Source of the DNA: Deltaproteobacteria bacterium
GTDB lineage: Bacteria > Bdellovibrionota_C > UBA2361 > SZUA-149 > JAITKM01
Direction: 5' to 3'
Assembly (NCBI GenBank): GCA_031278395.1
Contig: JAITKM010000012.1
Span: 1-11,457 of the forward strand
Length of the DNA: 11,457 nucleotides
The translations under genes were made by a program, and so were the position numbers. The notes under the pieces were generated by a model. The model did no database searches. It saw only the letters and a program-made list of their open reading frames with translations, and was not told the DNA's origin. Every line of letters begins with the position of its first letter. The first letter of the stretch is position 1. This document shows positions 1 through 6,759 of this stretch, piece by piece.

Positions 1-1
1 A

Positions 2-313
2 AAAGCAAAACAGTTTTTATCCCTGAATTTTTACGAAGTTTTTGAAATTGCTCGTCGTGATTTTGGAATTTTGATGAACTCCATGTTTTTGGATTTTGGA
101 GATGGTGAATGCCAAAAAGCATTGCCCATAAATTACGATTTATCACAATTGAGCGGTTGTGATTTTTGTCTAATCCTATTGGGCTGTGATAATTTTTTTC
201 TAATCTTTGGTTATGATGATTTTTTTCTAATCCTATTGTTGGGCGGTGATGATTTTTGTTTAATCTTGAGCGGTGATAATTTTTTTCTAACCCTAAAATG
301 TAACTACCAGTAA
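2..313 (+). CDS. C-terminal part of an unidentified protein with a repeat tail
   Basis: The frame is open from the window edge to the TAA at 311-313, so this is the last 103 codons of a gene that starts outside. I do not recognise the family. The first half reads as an ordinary soluble protein, with a mixed-charge stretch including FEIARRDFGILMN. From about codon 51 the chain becomes five degenerate copies of a 9-11 residue unit of the form G-x-D-D/N-F-F/C-L-I-L, rich in Asp, Phe and Leu and hydrophobic on alternate residues. The ATG at 74 and the TTG at 71 could be read as starts of an 80-residue protein, but neither has a Shine-Dalgarno sequence and the upstream codons are also open, so a truncated longer gene is more likely. 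A C11 run follows 12 nt after the stop. That it is coding is moderately sure; function is unknown. Confidence 0.5.
   Translation, partial: KAKQFLSLNFYEVFEIARRDFGILMNSMFLDFGDGECQKALPINYDLSQLSGCDFCLILLGCDNFFLIFGYDDFFLILLLGGDDFCLILSGDNFFLTLKCNYQ
153..297 (+). repeat. Five-copy degenerate tandem repeat, unit 27-33 bp
   Basis: Five head-to-tail copies share a core of the form GGTGATGATTTTTTTCTAATC. In the reading frame of the partial gene the units are 9, 9, 11, 9 and 9 codons long. All length differences are therefore multiples of three, and several substitutions (CTA/TTA, GGT/GGC) are silent. This fits expansion inside a translated gene. Copies are close in sequence but none is identical to the next. 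Confidence 0.75.
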
Positions 314-324
314 TTATTACATTT

Positions 325-335
325 CCCCCCCCCCC
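325..335 (+). repeat. C11 homopolymer run
   Basis: Eleven consecutive C residues, followed by T and CCC, lie 12 nt after the stop of the partial gene in otherwise AT-rich sequence. Such runs are prone to slippage in replication and in sequencing, so the exact length may vary. It lies outside any gene I can see. Confidence 0.9.
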
Positions 336-520
336 TCCCGCAACTTTTAGTAGGGAATTCAAGGAAGTTGTTACTAATTTGTTGATTAAGATGTGATTTT
401 TCTGATTTTTGCATAAATTACCCCATTATAATTGTCGGGGGGCTATTAAATTAATTATATTTTCTTGTCTAGATATTTTTTCAGGAGCTTTTTTCTGGTT
501 TTTTTCTGGTACTGGTTTTT

Positions 521-819
521 CTGGTACAGGGTTACTTTTATTTTTATACTTTTTTAGAAATTACAAAATAATTTAGAGGGTTATGCTTATTTAAAGCATG
601 AAAAAACTAATAAATAAAGTAACCCCTTATTTAGTGGTTAGTGCATAGTGGTTAGTAATTTGAACTTACAATCGGTGATAATCTCCGCATGCAAACTAAC
701 CACTAAACAAAGTAACCCTATACCAGCGAACCAGAATCAACCACTAATCACTAACCACTAAATACCAGCGAACCAGCCAGCGAAACTAGCGAAAAACCAG
801 CCACCAGCGAAACAGTGAA
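521..819. repeat. Mosaic of short direct and inverted repeats upstream of lexA
   Basis: The gene-free stretch 314-829 carries three recurring word families. TAGTGGTTAGT occurs at 632-642 and 646-656, and its reverse complement at 695-705 and 750-760. CTGGTACAGGGTTACT at 521-536 is the reverse complement of 711-726 with one mismatch, and AGTAACCC recurs near 618. CCAGCGAA occurs at 723, 765, 777 and 804, with variants at 786 and 812; TACCAGCGAACCAG is exactly repeated at 721-734 and 763-776. A small perfect hairpin (ATGCTT/AAGCAT) sits at 583-599. The words could fold into a large branched structure. I see no open frame of note, RNA gene or transposase here. It resembles a dispersed-repeat or palindromic element, but its class is unknown. 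Confidence 0.7.
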
Positions 820-829
820 AAAATTTCTC

Positions 830-858
830 TTGACCTGTTTCTATTATTTTTCTATATA
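830..858 (+). promoter_or_regulatory. Sigma-70 promoter of lexA-recA
   Basis: TTGACC at 830-835 and TATATA at 853-858 are separated by exactly 17 bp, close to the sigma-70 consensus and about 60 nt before the lexA start. A small dyad, GAAC-TAA-GTTG, follows at 870-880 near the expected transcription start and could be a LexA operator for autoregulation. It does not match the GAAC-N4-GTTC box exactly, so the operator is only a guess. Confidence 0.7.
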
Positions 859-921
859 GCACAAACATTGAACTAAGTTGAGACGTCGAATTATTAAAAA
901 AAAATAATACAATAAAGTAAT

Positions 922-1623
922 ATGAAACAAAATAAACTCATAAACGATAGGTCTGGCGCACATATGCAGACAAGTAGTTTTGAAAAGGCAACTAACAGCC
1001 TTGAAATGACAAGTCATGCGCTGGCGCCAGTCCAGAGACAGACTTTAGAGTATCTGCGAAATTATATTGCTGATAATGGTTATGCTCCTACACTAAAAGA
1101 TATCGCGAATTTTATTGGAGTTAAATCACCCTCAACAGCTCACTTTCATTTGGCACGCTTAGAAGATAAAGGTTTTTTAAAACGCACTGATGATGGTGGC
1201 TTTATTCTTGTAGAGAATAAAGATGTCTTGCCAGCGCTTGGACCAATGGCTGTTCCGCTTTGTGGTTTGATAGCTGCTGGACACCCAATTGAGGCAATTG
1301 AAGATACGACTGTTACAATTGATATCCCATCCCAGTTTATTAATAATAAGGGTGAGATTTATTGCTTACAAGTTACTGGGGATTCAATGATTGACGCGCA
1401 TATTATGGACGGCGATATAATTATAGTGCGCCGCCAGAATATCGCTGATGACGGACAGATTGTAGTTGCAGTGTTGGAAGACAATTCGGCAACAGTCAAA
1501 ACCTTTCGCAGGTTAAAAGGTGGAAAAGTGATGCTTGTCCCGCATAATCCAAATCATAAGCCAATAACTTTGGATAATGTGGACATCCAAGGGCGGGTGG
1601 TTGGGTTAATACGGGAGATTTAA
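922..1623 (+). CDS. lexA: LexA, SOS transcriptional repressor
   Basis: LexA binds SOS operators as a dimer and inactivates itself by cutting its own chain when stimulated by RecA filaments. The 233-residue product has an N-terminal winged helix (about 34-90); the recognition helix region [17 protein letters not shown] resembles the Gram-positive type. The S24 peptidase domain fills the C-terminal half. The scissile Ala-Gly is at 119-120, the catalytic serine is S155 in GDSM and the lysine is K193 in TVKTF, 38 residues apart, as the family requires. The chain is about 30 residues longer than usual at the N terminus. No clear Shine-Dalgarno precedes the ATG at 922; ATGs at 964 and 1006 are alternatives, the last giving a more typical length. 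It is followed by recA 38 nt later, presumably in one transcript. All catalytic residues are present, so it should be active. Confidence 0.95.
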   Translation: MKQNKLINDRSGAHMQTSSFEKATNSLEMTSHALAPVQRQTLEYLRNYIADNGYAPTLKDIANFIGVKSPSTAHFHLARLEDKGFLKRTDDGGFILVENKDVLPALGPMAVPLCGLIAAGHPIEAIEDTTVTIDIPSQFINNKGEIYCLQVTGDSMIDAHIMDGDIIIVRRQNIADDGQIVVAVLEDNSATVKTFRRLKGGKVMLVPHNPNHKPITLDNVDIQGRVVGLIREI

Positions 1624-1651
1624 GAGAAAATTTAATAATAAACCTAATAAT

Positions 1652-1655
1652 GGAG
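1652..1655 (+). promoter_or_regulatory. Ribosome binding site that fixes the recA start
   Basis: GGAG lies 6 nt before the ATG at 1662. The in-frame ATG at 1650 overlaps this site and has no Shine-Dalgarno of its own, so 1662 is the likely start and the four residues MEIS are not translated. Confidence 0.8.
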
Positions 1656-1661
1656 ATAAGT

Positions 1662-2741
1662 ATGAAGAAAAATACAAAAGAAGAAACTAAGGACACAAGT
1701 CGTGATCGAAATCCAGAAAAAGAGTTAGCTTTAAATGCAGCGATTGCTGCTTTAGAGAAAAGTTACGGCAAAGGAACCATCATGCGTTTAGATAAAAATC
1801 AACCAATTGAGCCAATTCAGGGAATCTCAACCGGCAGTTTGGGGCTTGATATTGCTTTAGGTATTGGTGGTATCCCACGCGGGCGTATTATTGAGATTTA
1901 TGGTCCAGAATCTTCAGGAAAAACAACTTTAACTTTACATCTTGCCGCAGAAACACAAAAAATGGGCGGGCGGGTTATATTTATTGATGCCGAACATGCT
2001 TTAGATTTAAATTATGCGGCAAATCTTGGCGTTAAGACAGAAGAATTATTGGTTAGCCAGCCTGATTCAGGTGAGCAAGCTTTAGAAGTAGCTGAAACTT
2101 TAGTGCGTTCTGGTTCAGTGGATTTAGTGGTGATTGATTCTGTTGCGGCGCTTGTACCACAAGCAGAACTTGACGGAGATATGGGAGCACAGCTTCCAGG
2201 TTTACAAGCGCGATTAATGAGCCAAGCTCTTAGAAAATTAACTGCCGCAGTTGCTAAAACTAACACGACAGTAGTCTTTATTAATCAAATCAGAATGAAA
2301 ATAGGGGTTATGTTTGGCTCACCAGAAACTACAACTGGTGGTAACGCTCTAAAATTTTATGCTTCTGTTCGTTTGGATATTAGGCGTATTTCTGCGATTA
2401 AAGACGGTGAAAACGTGATTGGTAATAGGACTAGAGTAAAAGTTGTGAAAAATAAGGTTGCTGCACCATTTAAAGAAGTTGAGTTTGATATAATCTATAA
2501 TGAGGGTATCAGTCAGATAGGTGAAACGATTGATTTAGCTACAGAGTATGGAATTATTGATAAGGCTGGCGCTTGGTTTGCATTTAAAGGTGAACGTATT
2601 GGTCAAGGACGGGAGAACGTTAAGAGATTCTTACTTGAAAATCCTGATATGACTAATGAAATTAAAACCTTAATTTTGGATAGTGTCGGCATTAGTAAAA
2701 GCGCACCCGAGCTAAAACTTGTTAATGGTGGTGGCGAGTAA
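1662..2741 (+). CDS. recA: RecA recombinase
   Basis: RecA forms ATP-dependent filaments on single-stranded DNA, carries out strand exchange and acts as co-protease for LexA cleavage. The product is 359 residues from the chosen ATG. The Walker A motif GPESSGKTT is at 81-89 and the Walker B strand LVVIDS at 155-160. The N-Q pair of loop L2 is in [14 protein letters not shown] (about 206-219), followed by the conserved [21 protein letters not shown] region. The length is normal for the family, but the C-terminal tail ends in LKLVNGGGE and is less acidic than that of E. coli RecA. It lies 38 nt after lexA with no promoter or terminator between, so SOS induction should raise both. The stop sits directly against a long hairpin. 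Identity is certain. Confidence 0.98.
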   Translation: MKKNTKEETKDTSRDRNPEKELALNAAIAALEKSYGKGTIMRLDKNQPIEPIQGISTGSLGLDIALGIGGIPRGRIIEIYGPESSGKTTLTLHLAAETQKMGGRVIFIDAEHALDLNYAANLGVKTEELLVSQPDSGEQALEVAETLVRSGSVDLVVIDSVAALVPQAELDGDMGAQLPGLQARLMSQALRKLTAAVAKTNTTVVFINQIRMKIGVMFGSPETTTGGNALKFYASVRLDIRRISAIKDGENVIGNRTRVKVVKNKVAAPFKEVEFDIIYNEGISQIGETIDLATEYGIIDKAGAWFAFKGERIGQGRENVKRFLLENPDMTNEIKTLILDSVGISKSAPELKLVNGGGE

Positions 2742-2742
2742 A

Positions 2743-2803
2743 AAATTCTACCTACCACTTCACATTTTTGCGTAATAAAAATGTGAAGTGGTAGATAGAA
2801 TTT
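2743..2803. terminator. Long hairpin between convergent recA and aqpZ
   Basis: Arms of 27 nt (2743-2769 and 2777-2803) pair at all but one position, a C-A mismatch at 2751, around a 7-nt loop. On the minus strand the stem runs into six Ts (2745-2740), a good intrinsic terminator for aqpZ; on the plus strand only three Us follow. It probably stops transcription from both sides. Confidence 0.85.
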
Positions 2804-2807
2804 AAAA

Positions 2808-2823
2808 GGGGCAATATAACCCC
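2808..2823 (-). terminator. Short minus-strand hairpin after aqpZ
   Basis: On the minus strand GGGG, an 8-nt loop and CCCC are followed by TTTT, just after the aqpZ stop and before the long hairpin. The stem is only 4 bp, so it would be a weak terminator at best. Confidence 0.35.
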
Positions 2824-2851
2824 CGAACCAATAACTTAATAATTAATCCCA

Positions 2852-3526
2852 CTACCTATCTAAAAACTTCTTATATAACCTCCCAGCAGTTACGGCGCCA
2901 ATAATTGGCGCAACCCAGAATAACCAAAGTTGGCATAAGGCAATACTGTCAGTATTAAAAAGGTAAACCCAGATAGCTTGTGATGAACTTCGAGCTGGAT
3001 TTACTGAAGTATTAGTAACGGGGATACTAATTAAGTGGATTAAGGTCAATGTTAAGCCAATAGCAATTGGAGCAAAGCCTGCTGGAACACGAGAACTCGT
3101 GCTGCCTAAAATAACAATTAAAAAGAAAAATGTTAAAACTATTTCAATTGTAAGAGCAGGTAAGATATTACCTTGCTCATAAAAATTAGTAGCAAACGCG
3201 CCAACTGTGGCTAAGTCATCGGGATATGGTTGCTTCACAATATAAATAATACCAGCAGCAACAATTGCGCCAAGCAGTTGGGCAGCAATGTATGGAAGAG
3301 CTTCATTTTTTTTGAATTTTCCAGCTGCTGTTAAGCCGAGCGTAACTGCTGGATTAAAATGTCCGCCAGAAATTCCGCCAACAGCATATATCATAGTCAT
3401 AACTGAAAGACCAAAAGCTAACGAAATACCAGCATAGCCAATATCTGCGCCAGCTATAACTGCGGCGCCACAACCACCTAACACTAACCATAAAGTTCCT
3501 AAAAATTCAGCAATTAGTTTTTGCAT
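2852..3526 (-). CDS. aqpZ: AqpZ-type aquaporin (water channel)
   Basis: This is an inner-membrane channel that passes water in either direction. The 224-residue product has the six-helix, two-half-helix plan of the MIP family. The two NPA boxes are at 58-60 (GGHFNPAVT) and 176-178 (SVNPARS). The selectivity filter of E. coli AqpZ, Phe-His-Thr-Arg, is fully kept at F38, H164, T173 and R179, and [19 protein letters not shown] is the AqpZ sequence itself. This separates it from glycerol facilitators, which have a wider filter. The start at 3526 is set by GGAGG 8 nt upstream; the TTG at 3541 lies over that site and is rejected. The gene stands alone, convergent with recA, with its own promoter and terminator. 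Specificity for water is well supported by family knowledge. Confidence 0.95.
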   Translation of the reverse strand: MQKLIAEFLGTLWLVLGGCGAAVIAGADIGYAGISLAFGLSVMTMIYAVGGISGGHFNPAVTLGLTAAGKFKKNEALPYIAAQLLGAIVAAGIIYIVKQPYPDDLATVGAFATNFYEQGNILPALTIEIVLTFFFLIVILGSTSSRVPAGFAPIAIGLTLTLIHLISIPVTNTSVNPARSSSQAIWVYLFNTDSIALCQLWLFWVAPIIGAVTAGRLYKKFLDR

Positions 3527-3534
3527 AAAAATTA

Positions 3535-3539
3535 CCTCC
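3535..3539 (-). promoter_or_regulatory. Ribosome binding site that fixes the aqpZ start
   Basis: GGAGG on the minus strand lies 8 nt before the ATG at 3526. A TTG in the same frame at 3541 overlaps this site, so the longer protein is unlikely. Confidence 0.85.
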
Positions 3540-3585
3540 AAAACAAAATGATAAAAATTTAACTAAAAACAACCTAACCTGCGCG

Positions 3586-3614
3586 CTAATAAATTATCTT
3601 AAAGTTTTTGTCTA
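3586..3614 (-). promoter_or_regulatory. Candidate sigma-70 promoter of aqpZ
   Basis: On the minus strand TAGACA (3614-3609) and TATTAG (3591-3586) are separated by 17 bp, about 60 nt before the aqpZ start. The -35 matches five of six consensus bases and the -10 four of six. TATAAT-like words further upstream lack a good -35. Confidence 0.5.
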
Positions 3615-3730
3615 GGGGTTAAATTATATAAGATTATATAAATATTGATATTTAAAAAACCTAAGCATTATACCAAAACCAAGACGGGCGGTAATTATTA
3701 GGAAAAGCAATATTGGTAATATTAAGTTCA

Positions 3731-3760
3731 AGTAGCACAGGCAATCTTGCCTGTACTACT
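3731..3760 (-). terminator. Hairpin downstream of pyrF-pyrE
   Basis: Arms AGTAGCACAGGCAA (3731-3744) and TTGCCTGTACTACT (3747-3760) pair at 13 of 14 positions with one C-A mismatch. The hairpin starts 14 nt beyond the stop of the fusion gene on the minus strand. The sequence after it (TTGAACTT) is only a poor U-tract, so it may be a weak terminator or a transcript-stabilising end. Confidence 0.5.
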
Positions 3761-3774
3761 CTCCCCAAATTTTT

Positions 3775-5187
3775 CTATTGGATTTCCTGCCAGTCCACGC
3801 CTTTCAAAAAAGCTTCGACTTGTTTTTTTTGCCTATCGTTAATTGCACCGCTTTCTGTCAGCCTTTGCATAATCTCTTCGAAAGTTACAATCGCCGAAAG
3901 CCTAATGCCTTTTTCTGCTAGACGCTGTTTAGCGCCTTGCTGACGGTCAATTAAGACTATTGCATCTGTAACTTGCAGCCCTTCTTTGCGTAACTTTTGG
4001 GCGATTTCAAGTATGCTTCCACCGCTAGTGGCAACATCTTCAATAATTACCACAGTATCTACCATACTAAAATCACCAATTAAATTGCCGCCAGTGCCAT
4101 GGTCCTTAGTTGTCGGACGAACAGTAATAATTTTACTATTTTTACTATTCAAATCTCTTTGGATATTACCAGCGAGATACAACGCGCCAAAGGGAACACC
4201 TGCAAGGTGATTAAATCTAATGTCATTTTTGTTTATCAACAAATTGTCATATAGATCAATTACGAGTTCCAGTAGATCTGCTGGACAATTAATGACGTTT
4301 CTAACATCAAAATAGATTGGCGATTTACTACCGTTTTTTAGTATAAAACTGCCAAATTTAACAATTTCATACTGAAACAGTTTATCGATTAGGCGGTCAA
4401 CATCATTGTCTTGTTGCAAGACGCCAGTTTTCTCGACATCCATTAAAGCATCTGCAATTTCGTCAACTATCAGCTCAACTGCCTCGCCCGGATTCGCATG
4501 TTGAGTTATCGGTCGCCCGATAACCATTTTATCAGCGCCAAACTTTATGGCTGTTGCCGGTGTAGTAAAGCGTTTCTGGTCATTTGTTGCAGACCAGTCT
4601 GGTCTTATGCCGGGGGTTATAATTAACGAATTTTGTACGCCATCTTTTAAAAAAATATTGCGTACTAAACTCAATTCCTCTGGCGAACAAACAACGCCGT
4701 TAAGTTGTGAGTCTTTAGCAAGTTGAGTTAGTCGTCGAACATTCGAGTAAGCGGAAGCTCGCAACCCGATAGTTGACAAGTCCGCGTCGCTATGGCTGGT
4801 CAACACCGTAACTGCTACAATTTTGGCTACCGGGTTGATTCGTCTAGCGCTTTTTACAGCTTCTTGCATCATTTTTGCTCCGCCTAAGGCGTGCACATTA
4901 ATGATATCCGCGCCACTACGAGCGGCGGCGGCGACAGCCCCGGCAACGGTGTTTGGGATGTCGTGAGCTTTTATGTCCACGAATACATTAACTCCCAATT
5001 TATTGAGAGCTTCCATTACTTGGGGAAGTCCGGCGGAATAGATTAACTCAATTCCGACCTTAAAGCCCCAAACTTCTCCTCTTAGTTTTTTAACAAGGTC
5101 GAGCGCCTTGTTAAGATCGGAATAATCGAGAGCTACAATAATGCGCTCCCTTGCGCTTTTCCGATACTCTTCATAACTTTTAGTCAT
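3775..5187 (-). CDS. PyrF-PyrE fusion: OMP decarboxylase / orotate phosphoribosyltransferase
   Basis: One 470-residue chain carries the last two steps of UMP synthesis in the cytosol: orotate plus PRPP to OMP (PyrE half), then decarboxylation to UMP (PyrF half). Residues 1 to about 250 are OMP decarboxylase, with D21, K43, the catalytic D71-K73-D76 array in DIKAHDIPNT, TPGIR at 191-195 and GRPIT at 224-228. Residues about 262-470 are the transferase, with FGSFILKNGSKSPIYFDVR, the catalytic loop K361-D-H-G, and the PRPP site VVIIEDVATSGGS at 379-391. The stretch TDAIVLIDRQQGAK and what follows is close to the transferase half of animal UMP synthase. Domain order is the reverse of the animal enzyme. 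AGGAG lies 8 nt before the ATG at 5187. The gene is monocistronic here. All key residues are present, so both activities are expected. Confidence 0.95.
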   Translation of the reverse strand: MTKSYEEYRKSARERIIVALDYSDLNKALDLVKKLRGEVWGFKVGIELIYSAGLPQVMEALNKLGVNVFVDIKAHDIPNTVAGAVAAAARSGADIINVHALGGAKMMQEAVKSARRINPVAKIVAVTVLTSHSDADLSTIGLRASAYSNVRRLTQLAKDSQLNGVVCSPEELSLVRNIFLKDGVQNSLIITPGIRPDWSATNDQKRFTTPATAIKFGADKMVIGRPITQHANPGEAVELIVDEIADALMDVEKTGVLQQDNDVDRLIDKLFQYEIVKFGSFILKNGSKSPIYFDVRNVINCPADLLELVIDLYDNLLINKNDIRFNHLAGVPFGALYLAGNIQRDLNSKNSKIITVRPTTKDHGTGGNLIGDFSMVDTVVIIEDVATSGGSILEIAQKLRKEGLQVTDAIVLIDRQQGAKQRLAEKGIRLSAIVTFEEIMQRLTESGAINDRQKKQVEAFLKGVDWQEIQ

Positions 5188-5218
5188 AATTCTTACTCCT
5201 AAAAATGATTTTGAAATT

Positions 5219-5247
5219 CAAATAACGGACATTATGGAGATTGACAA
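5219..5247 (-). promoter_or_regulatory. Candidate promoter of pyrF-pyrE
   Basis: On the minus strand TTGTCA (5247-5242) and TATTTG (5224-5219) are 17 bp apart, giving a short leader of about 25 nt before the ATG at 5187. The -35 is good and the -10 weak. Confidence 0.45.
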
Positions 5248-5277
5248 AAATGTTTTTTAAAACCTTTTAAATATCAA

Positions 5278-5314
5278 TATCCACACGTGAAGTTCCGAAC
5301 TTTACGTGTGGATA
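5278..5314. repeat. 18-bp-arm palindrome upstream of pyrF-pyrE
   Basis: The arms (5278-5295 and 5297-5314, core TATCCACACGT) are complementary except for one G-T pair. No T-run follows on either strand, so it is not an obvious terminator. It lies about 30 bp upstream of the candidate -35, where an operator would be possible, but nothing shows this directly. Confidence 0.6.
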
Positions 5315-5391
5315 CAAACAACACGTCTACTCATATTAAAAATCTGAGGACAATAGCATAATTTTCTTATTTTACAACAGTAAATAAAAGC

Positions 5392-5543
5392 ATGAAATTA
5401 CTAGATATAATATTTTTTGTTCTGATAATTATGATCAACCATATGGGCGAGTAAAAAATAACTACTTGTGGATTAAACTAGGTCTTGTTAATAGCGTGAC
5501 CGCTTTAACTGTCTGGATTATCAGTAAATTTCAAGATATCTAA
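5392..5543 (+). pseudogene. Possible frameshifted small membrane protein
   Basis: From the ATG at 5392 a 20-codon hydrophobic frame (MKLLDIIFFVLIIMINHMGE) stops at 5452-5454. Re-reading one base at that point enters a second frame, VKNNYLWIKLGLVNSV and then a second hydrophobic stretch ending in SKFQDI, with its stop at 5541-5543. The joined product would be about 50 residues with two membrane segments. A run of six A lies at the junction (5453-5458), where a base could be lost or miscalled. There is no clear ribosome binding site and I know no homologue, so this may be chance. The rest of 5315-5597 holds nothing else I can recognise. Confidence 0.25.
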
Positions 5544-5597
5544 CTTGGAACCGCGTCTAAATTATTACAAACTTTTGAATACAAACAACTTATAATT

Positions 5598-5774
5598 ATG
5601 AAAAAAGTAAAAAGAAATTTTTTATCTGGTAAAAGTATTTTACTTACAATTTTTGCTTTATTAATTATGGCGTCTTTTTCTAATTATTATAATAAGCAAG
5701 AATCTGAAATTAGAAAGACAGTCGGCTTATATGAGTTTGCAAAAGTGAGTGTCAGTCCGGCATTATCAAACTGA
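5598..5774 (+). CDS. Small single-span membrane protein, unknown function
   Basis: A 58-residue frame starts at ATG 5598 with a very basic N terminus (MKKVKRNFLSGK), followed by one hydrophobic segment (about 14-27) and a polar tail (NYYNKQESEIRKTVGLYEF). This is the shape of a signal anchor, with the tail predicted outside the cytoplasmic membrane. A strong plus-strand terminator begins 5 nt after the stop, which supports a real transcription unit ending here. No clear Shine-Dalgarno is present (TATAATT precedes the ATG). It stands convergent to flhG and I cannot link it to flagella. It could instead be the start of a degraded longer gene. Family not recognised. Confidence 0.45.
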   Translation: MKKVKRNFLSGKSILLTIFALLIMASFSNYYNKQESEIRKTVGLYEFAKVSVSPALSN

Positions 5775-5779
5775 CGGAT

Positions 5780-5856
5780 TAATAATCTACTACACAACTA
5801 CACAACATTTTCTGCTACACGAAAAATGTTGTGTAGTAGATTATTAAATATTTTTT
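5780..5856 (+). terminator. Intrinsic terminator, plus strand
   Basis: The arms (5780-5811 and 5823-5846) form a long stem, TAATAATCTAC...GTAGATTATTA, followed by a T6 run at 5851-5856. The left arm contains TACACAAC twice (5791-5798 and 5799-5806) while the right arm has the matching word once, so the stem must bulge 8 nt or shift register. It ends the 58-residue gene and could also slow transcription coming from flhG. Confidence 0.85.
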
Positions 5857-5882
5857 AAGTTCCTTAGTTATCTGTAAAAATC

Positions 5883-6695
5883 TTAGTCTTTCGCCATTAT
5901 CAATTCATTAAAGAAGAACTGCATGCCACCATGCGGCGGTTTAATTTGGGTGTTTTCATTAATTTTTTTAGCGATTTTTTGAATATCAAGACTGGCTTTT
6001 GAACTAGGAAAAAGTTCTGTGTATGGCATTTGTCTTTTTAAAGATTCGCTCACAGCTGAATCTTCAGTAATGGCTCCCAAATATTTAAGTCGAACGTTTA
6101 AAAATCTATCTGCAATTTGCGCTAATTTAGCATATGTTTTTCTGCCGTCCGAATTTTCTGGGTTTTTATTAACTAAAATCGAAACTTCATTAATGCCGCT
6201 AGTTTGATGTAAGACTTTAATTAGAGCATATGCGTCGGCAATTGAAGTTGCTTCTGGCGTAACAATAATAATATTCTCTTCGGCTGCTAAGTTAAAATAA
6301 ATTACGCTATCTCCGATACCTGCCGCCGTATCGACAATCATGTAATTATATTGATAACACAATTCCTGCACAGCAGTTAAAATCAGTAGGCGGTCTTGCG
6401 AACTCAAATTAACTATATCAGCCACGCCGCTGGCAGCCGGAATTATATCAATTCCCGAAGGTAAGCTAATGATTATGTCTTGAATACTCGCCTTACCTTT
6501 AAGCATATCAGAGATATTAGCTTTAGGTTTGAAGCCTAAAAGAATATTGACATTAGCTAATCCTAAATCAGCATCTAAAATTAACACCTTATGCATATGT
6601 TGAGTTAGTGCTAATCCAAGATTAACTGCCGTATGAGTTTTTCCAACTCCGCCTTTTCCACTGGTGATAGTTATTACTTTTGCTGGCTTAATCAT
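5883..6695 (-). CDS. flhG: FlhG (YlxH), MinD-like ATPase regulating flagellum number
   Basis: FlhG is a MinD/ParA-type ATPase that dimerises at the membrane and, with FlhF, limits flagellar number and placement. The 270-residue product has the deviant Walker A SGKGGVGKT (12-20, signature lysine K14), the DADLGLANVN motif at 41-50 and VDTAAG at 121-126. The C-terminal GGMQFFFNELIM (256-267) looks like the amphipathic membrane-targeting helix. The chain begins only 12 residues before Walker A, so the N-terminal helix with the DQAxxLR motif, used by other FlhG proteins to activate the FlhF GTPase, is absent. The start is supported by GAGG a few bases before the ATG at 6695. It is the last gene of the flhA-flhF-flhG series, 64 nt after flhF. 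A plain MinD is less likely because of the neighbours and tail. Confidence 0.92.
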   Translation of the reverse strand: MIKPAKVITITSGKGGVGKTHTAVNLGLALTQHMHKVLILDADLGLANVNILLGFKPKANISDMLKGKASIQDIIISLPSGIDIIPAASGVADIVNLSSQDRLLILTAVQELCYQYNYMIVDTAAGIGDSVIYFNLAAEENIIIVTPEATSIADAYALIKVLHQTSGINEVSILVNKNPENSDGRKTYAKLAQIADRFLNVRLKYLGAITEDSAVSESLKRQMPYTELFPSSKASLDIQKIAKKINENTQIKPPHGGMQFFFNELIMAKD

Positions 6696-6722
6696 GTTTC
6701 CTCTTTTCTTGTTTAGATATTG

Positions 6723-6749
6723 GTAGAGAGTAAGTTCCTTACCCTCTAC
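6723..6749 (-). other. Hairpin in the flhF-flhG spacer
   Basis: GTAGAGAGTAAG and CTTACCCTCTAC arms pair with one A-C mismatch (6729/6743) around a 3-nt loop, between the flhF stop and the flhG ribosome binding site. No T-run follows on the minus strand. It may act in RNA processing or stability, or as a mild attenuator. Confidence 0.5.
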
Positions 6750-6759
6750 AAGTTAAATT

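Noticed and set aside
153-297. CRISPR-like array
   Set aside because: Units run head to tail with no spacers and are degenerate; no cas gene is present.
632-760. tRNA-like segment suggested by repeated TAGTGGTTAGT
   Set aside because: No T-arm GGTTCGAATCC-type sequence and no cloverleaf could be drawn.
1496-1696. Minus-strand frame across the lexA-recA junction
   Set aside because: It overlaps two certain genes and has no ribosome site or recognisable motif.
2012-2266. Open frame antisense to recA
   Set aside because: Shadow of the recA codons; its amino-acid make-up is that of a reversed coding strand.
3713-3943. Plus-strand frame over the 3' end of pyrF-pyrE
   Set aside because: Antisense to the transferase domain, no ribosome site, cysteine- and serine-rich as expected of a shadow.
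5241-5246. Perfect TTGACA on the plus strand as a promoter
   Set aside because: No good -10 lies 16-18 bp downstream; the same bases serve better as the minus-strand pyrF-pyrE -35.
5591-5596. TATAAT as promoter of the 58-residue gene
   Set aside because: It ends 1 nt before the ATG, so transcription would start inside the gene.
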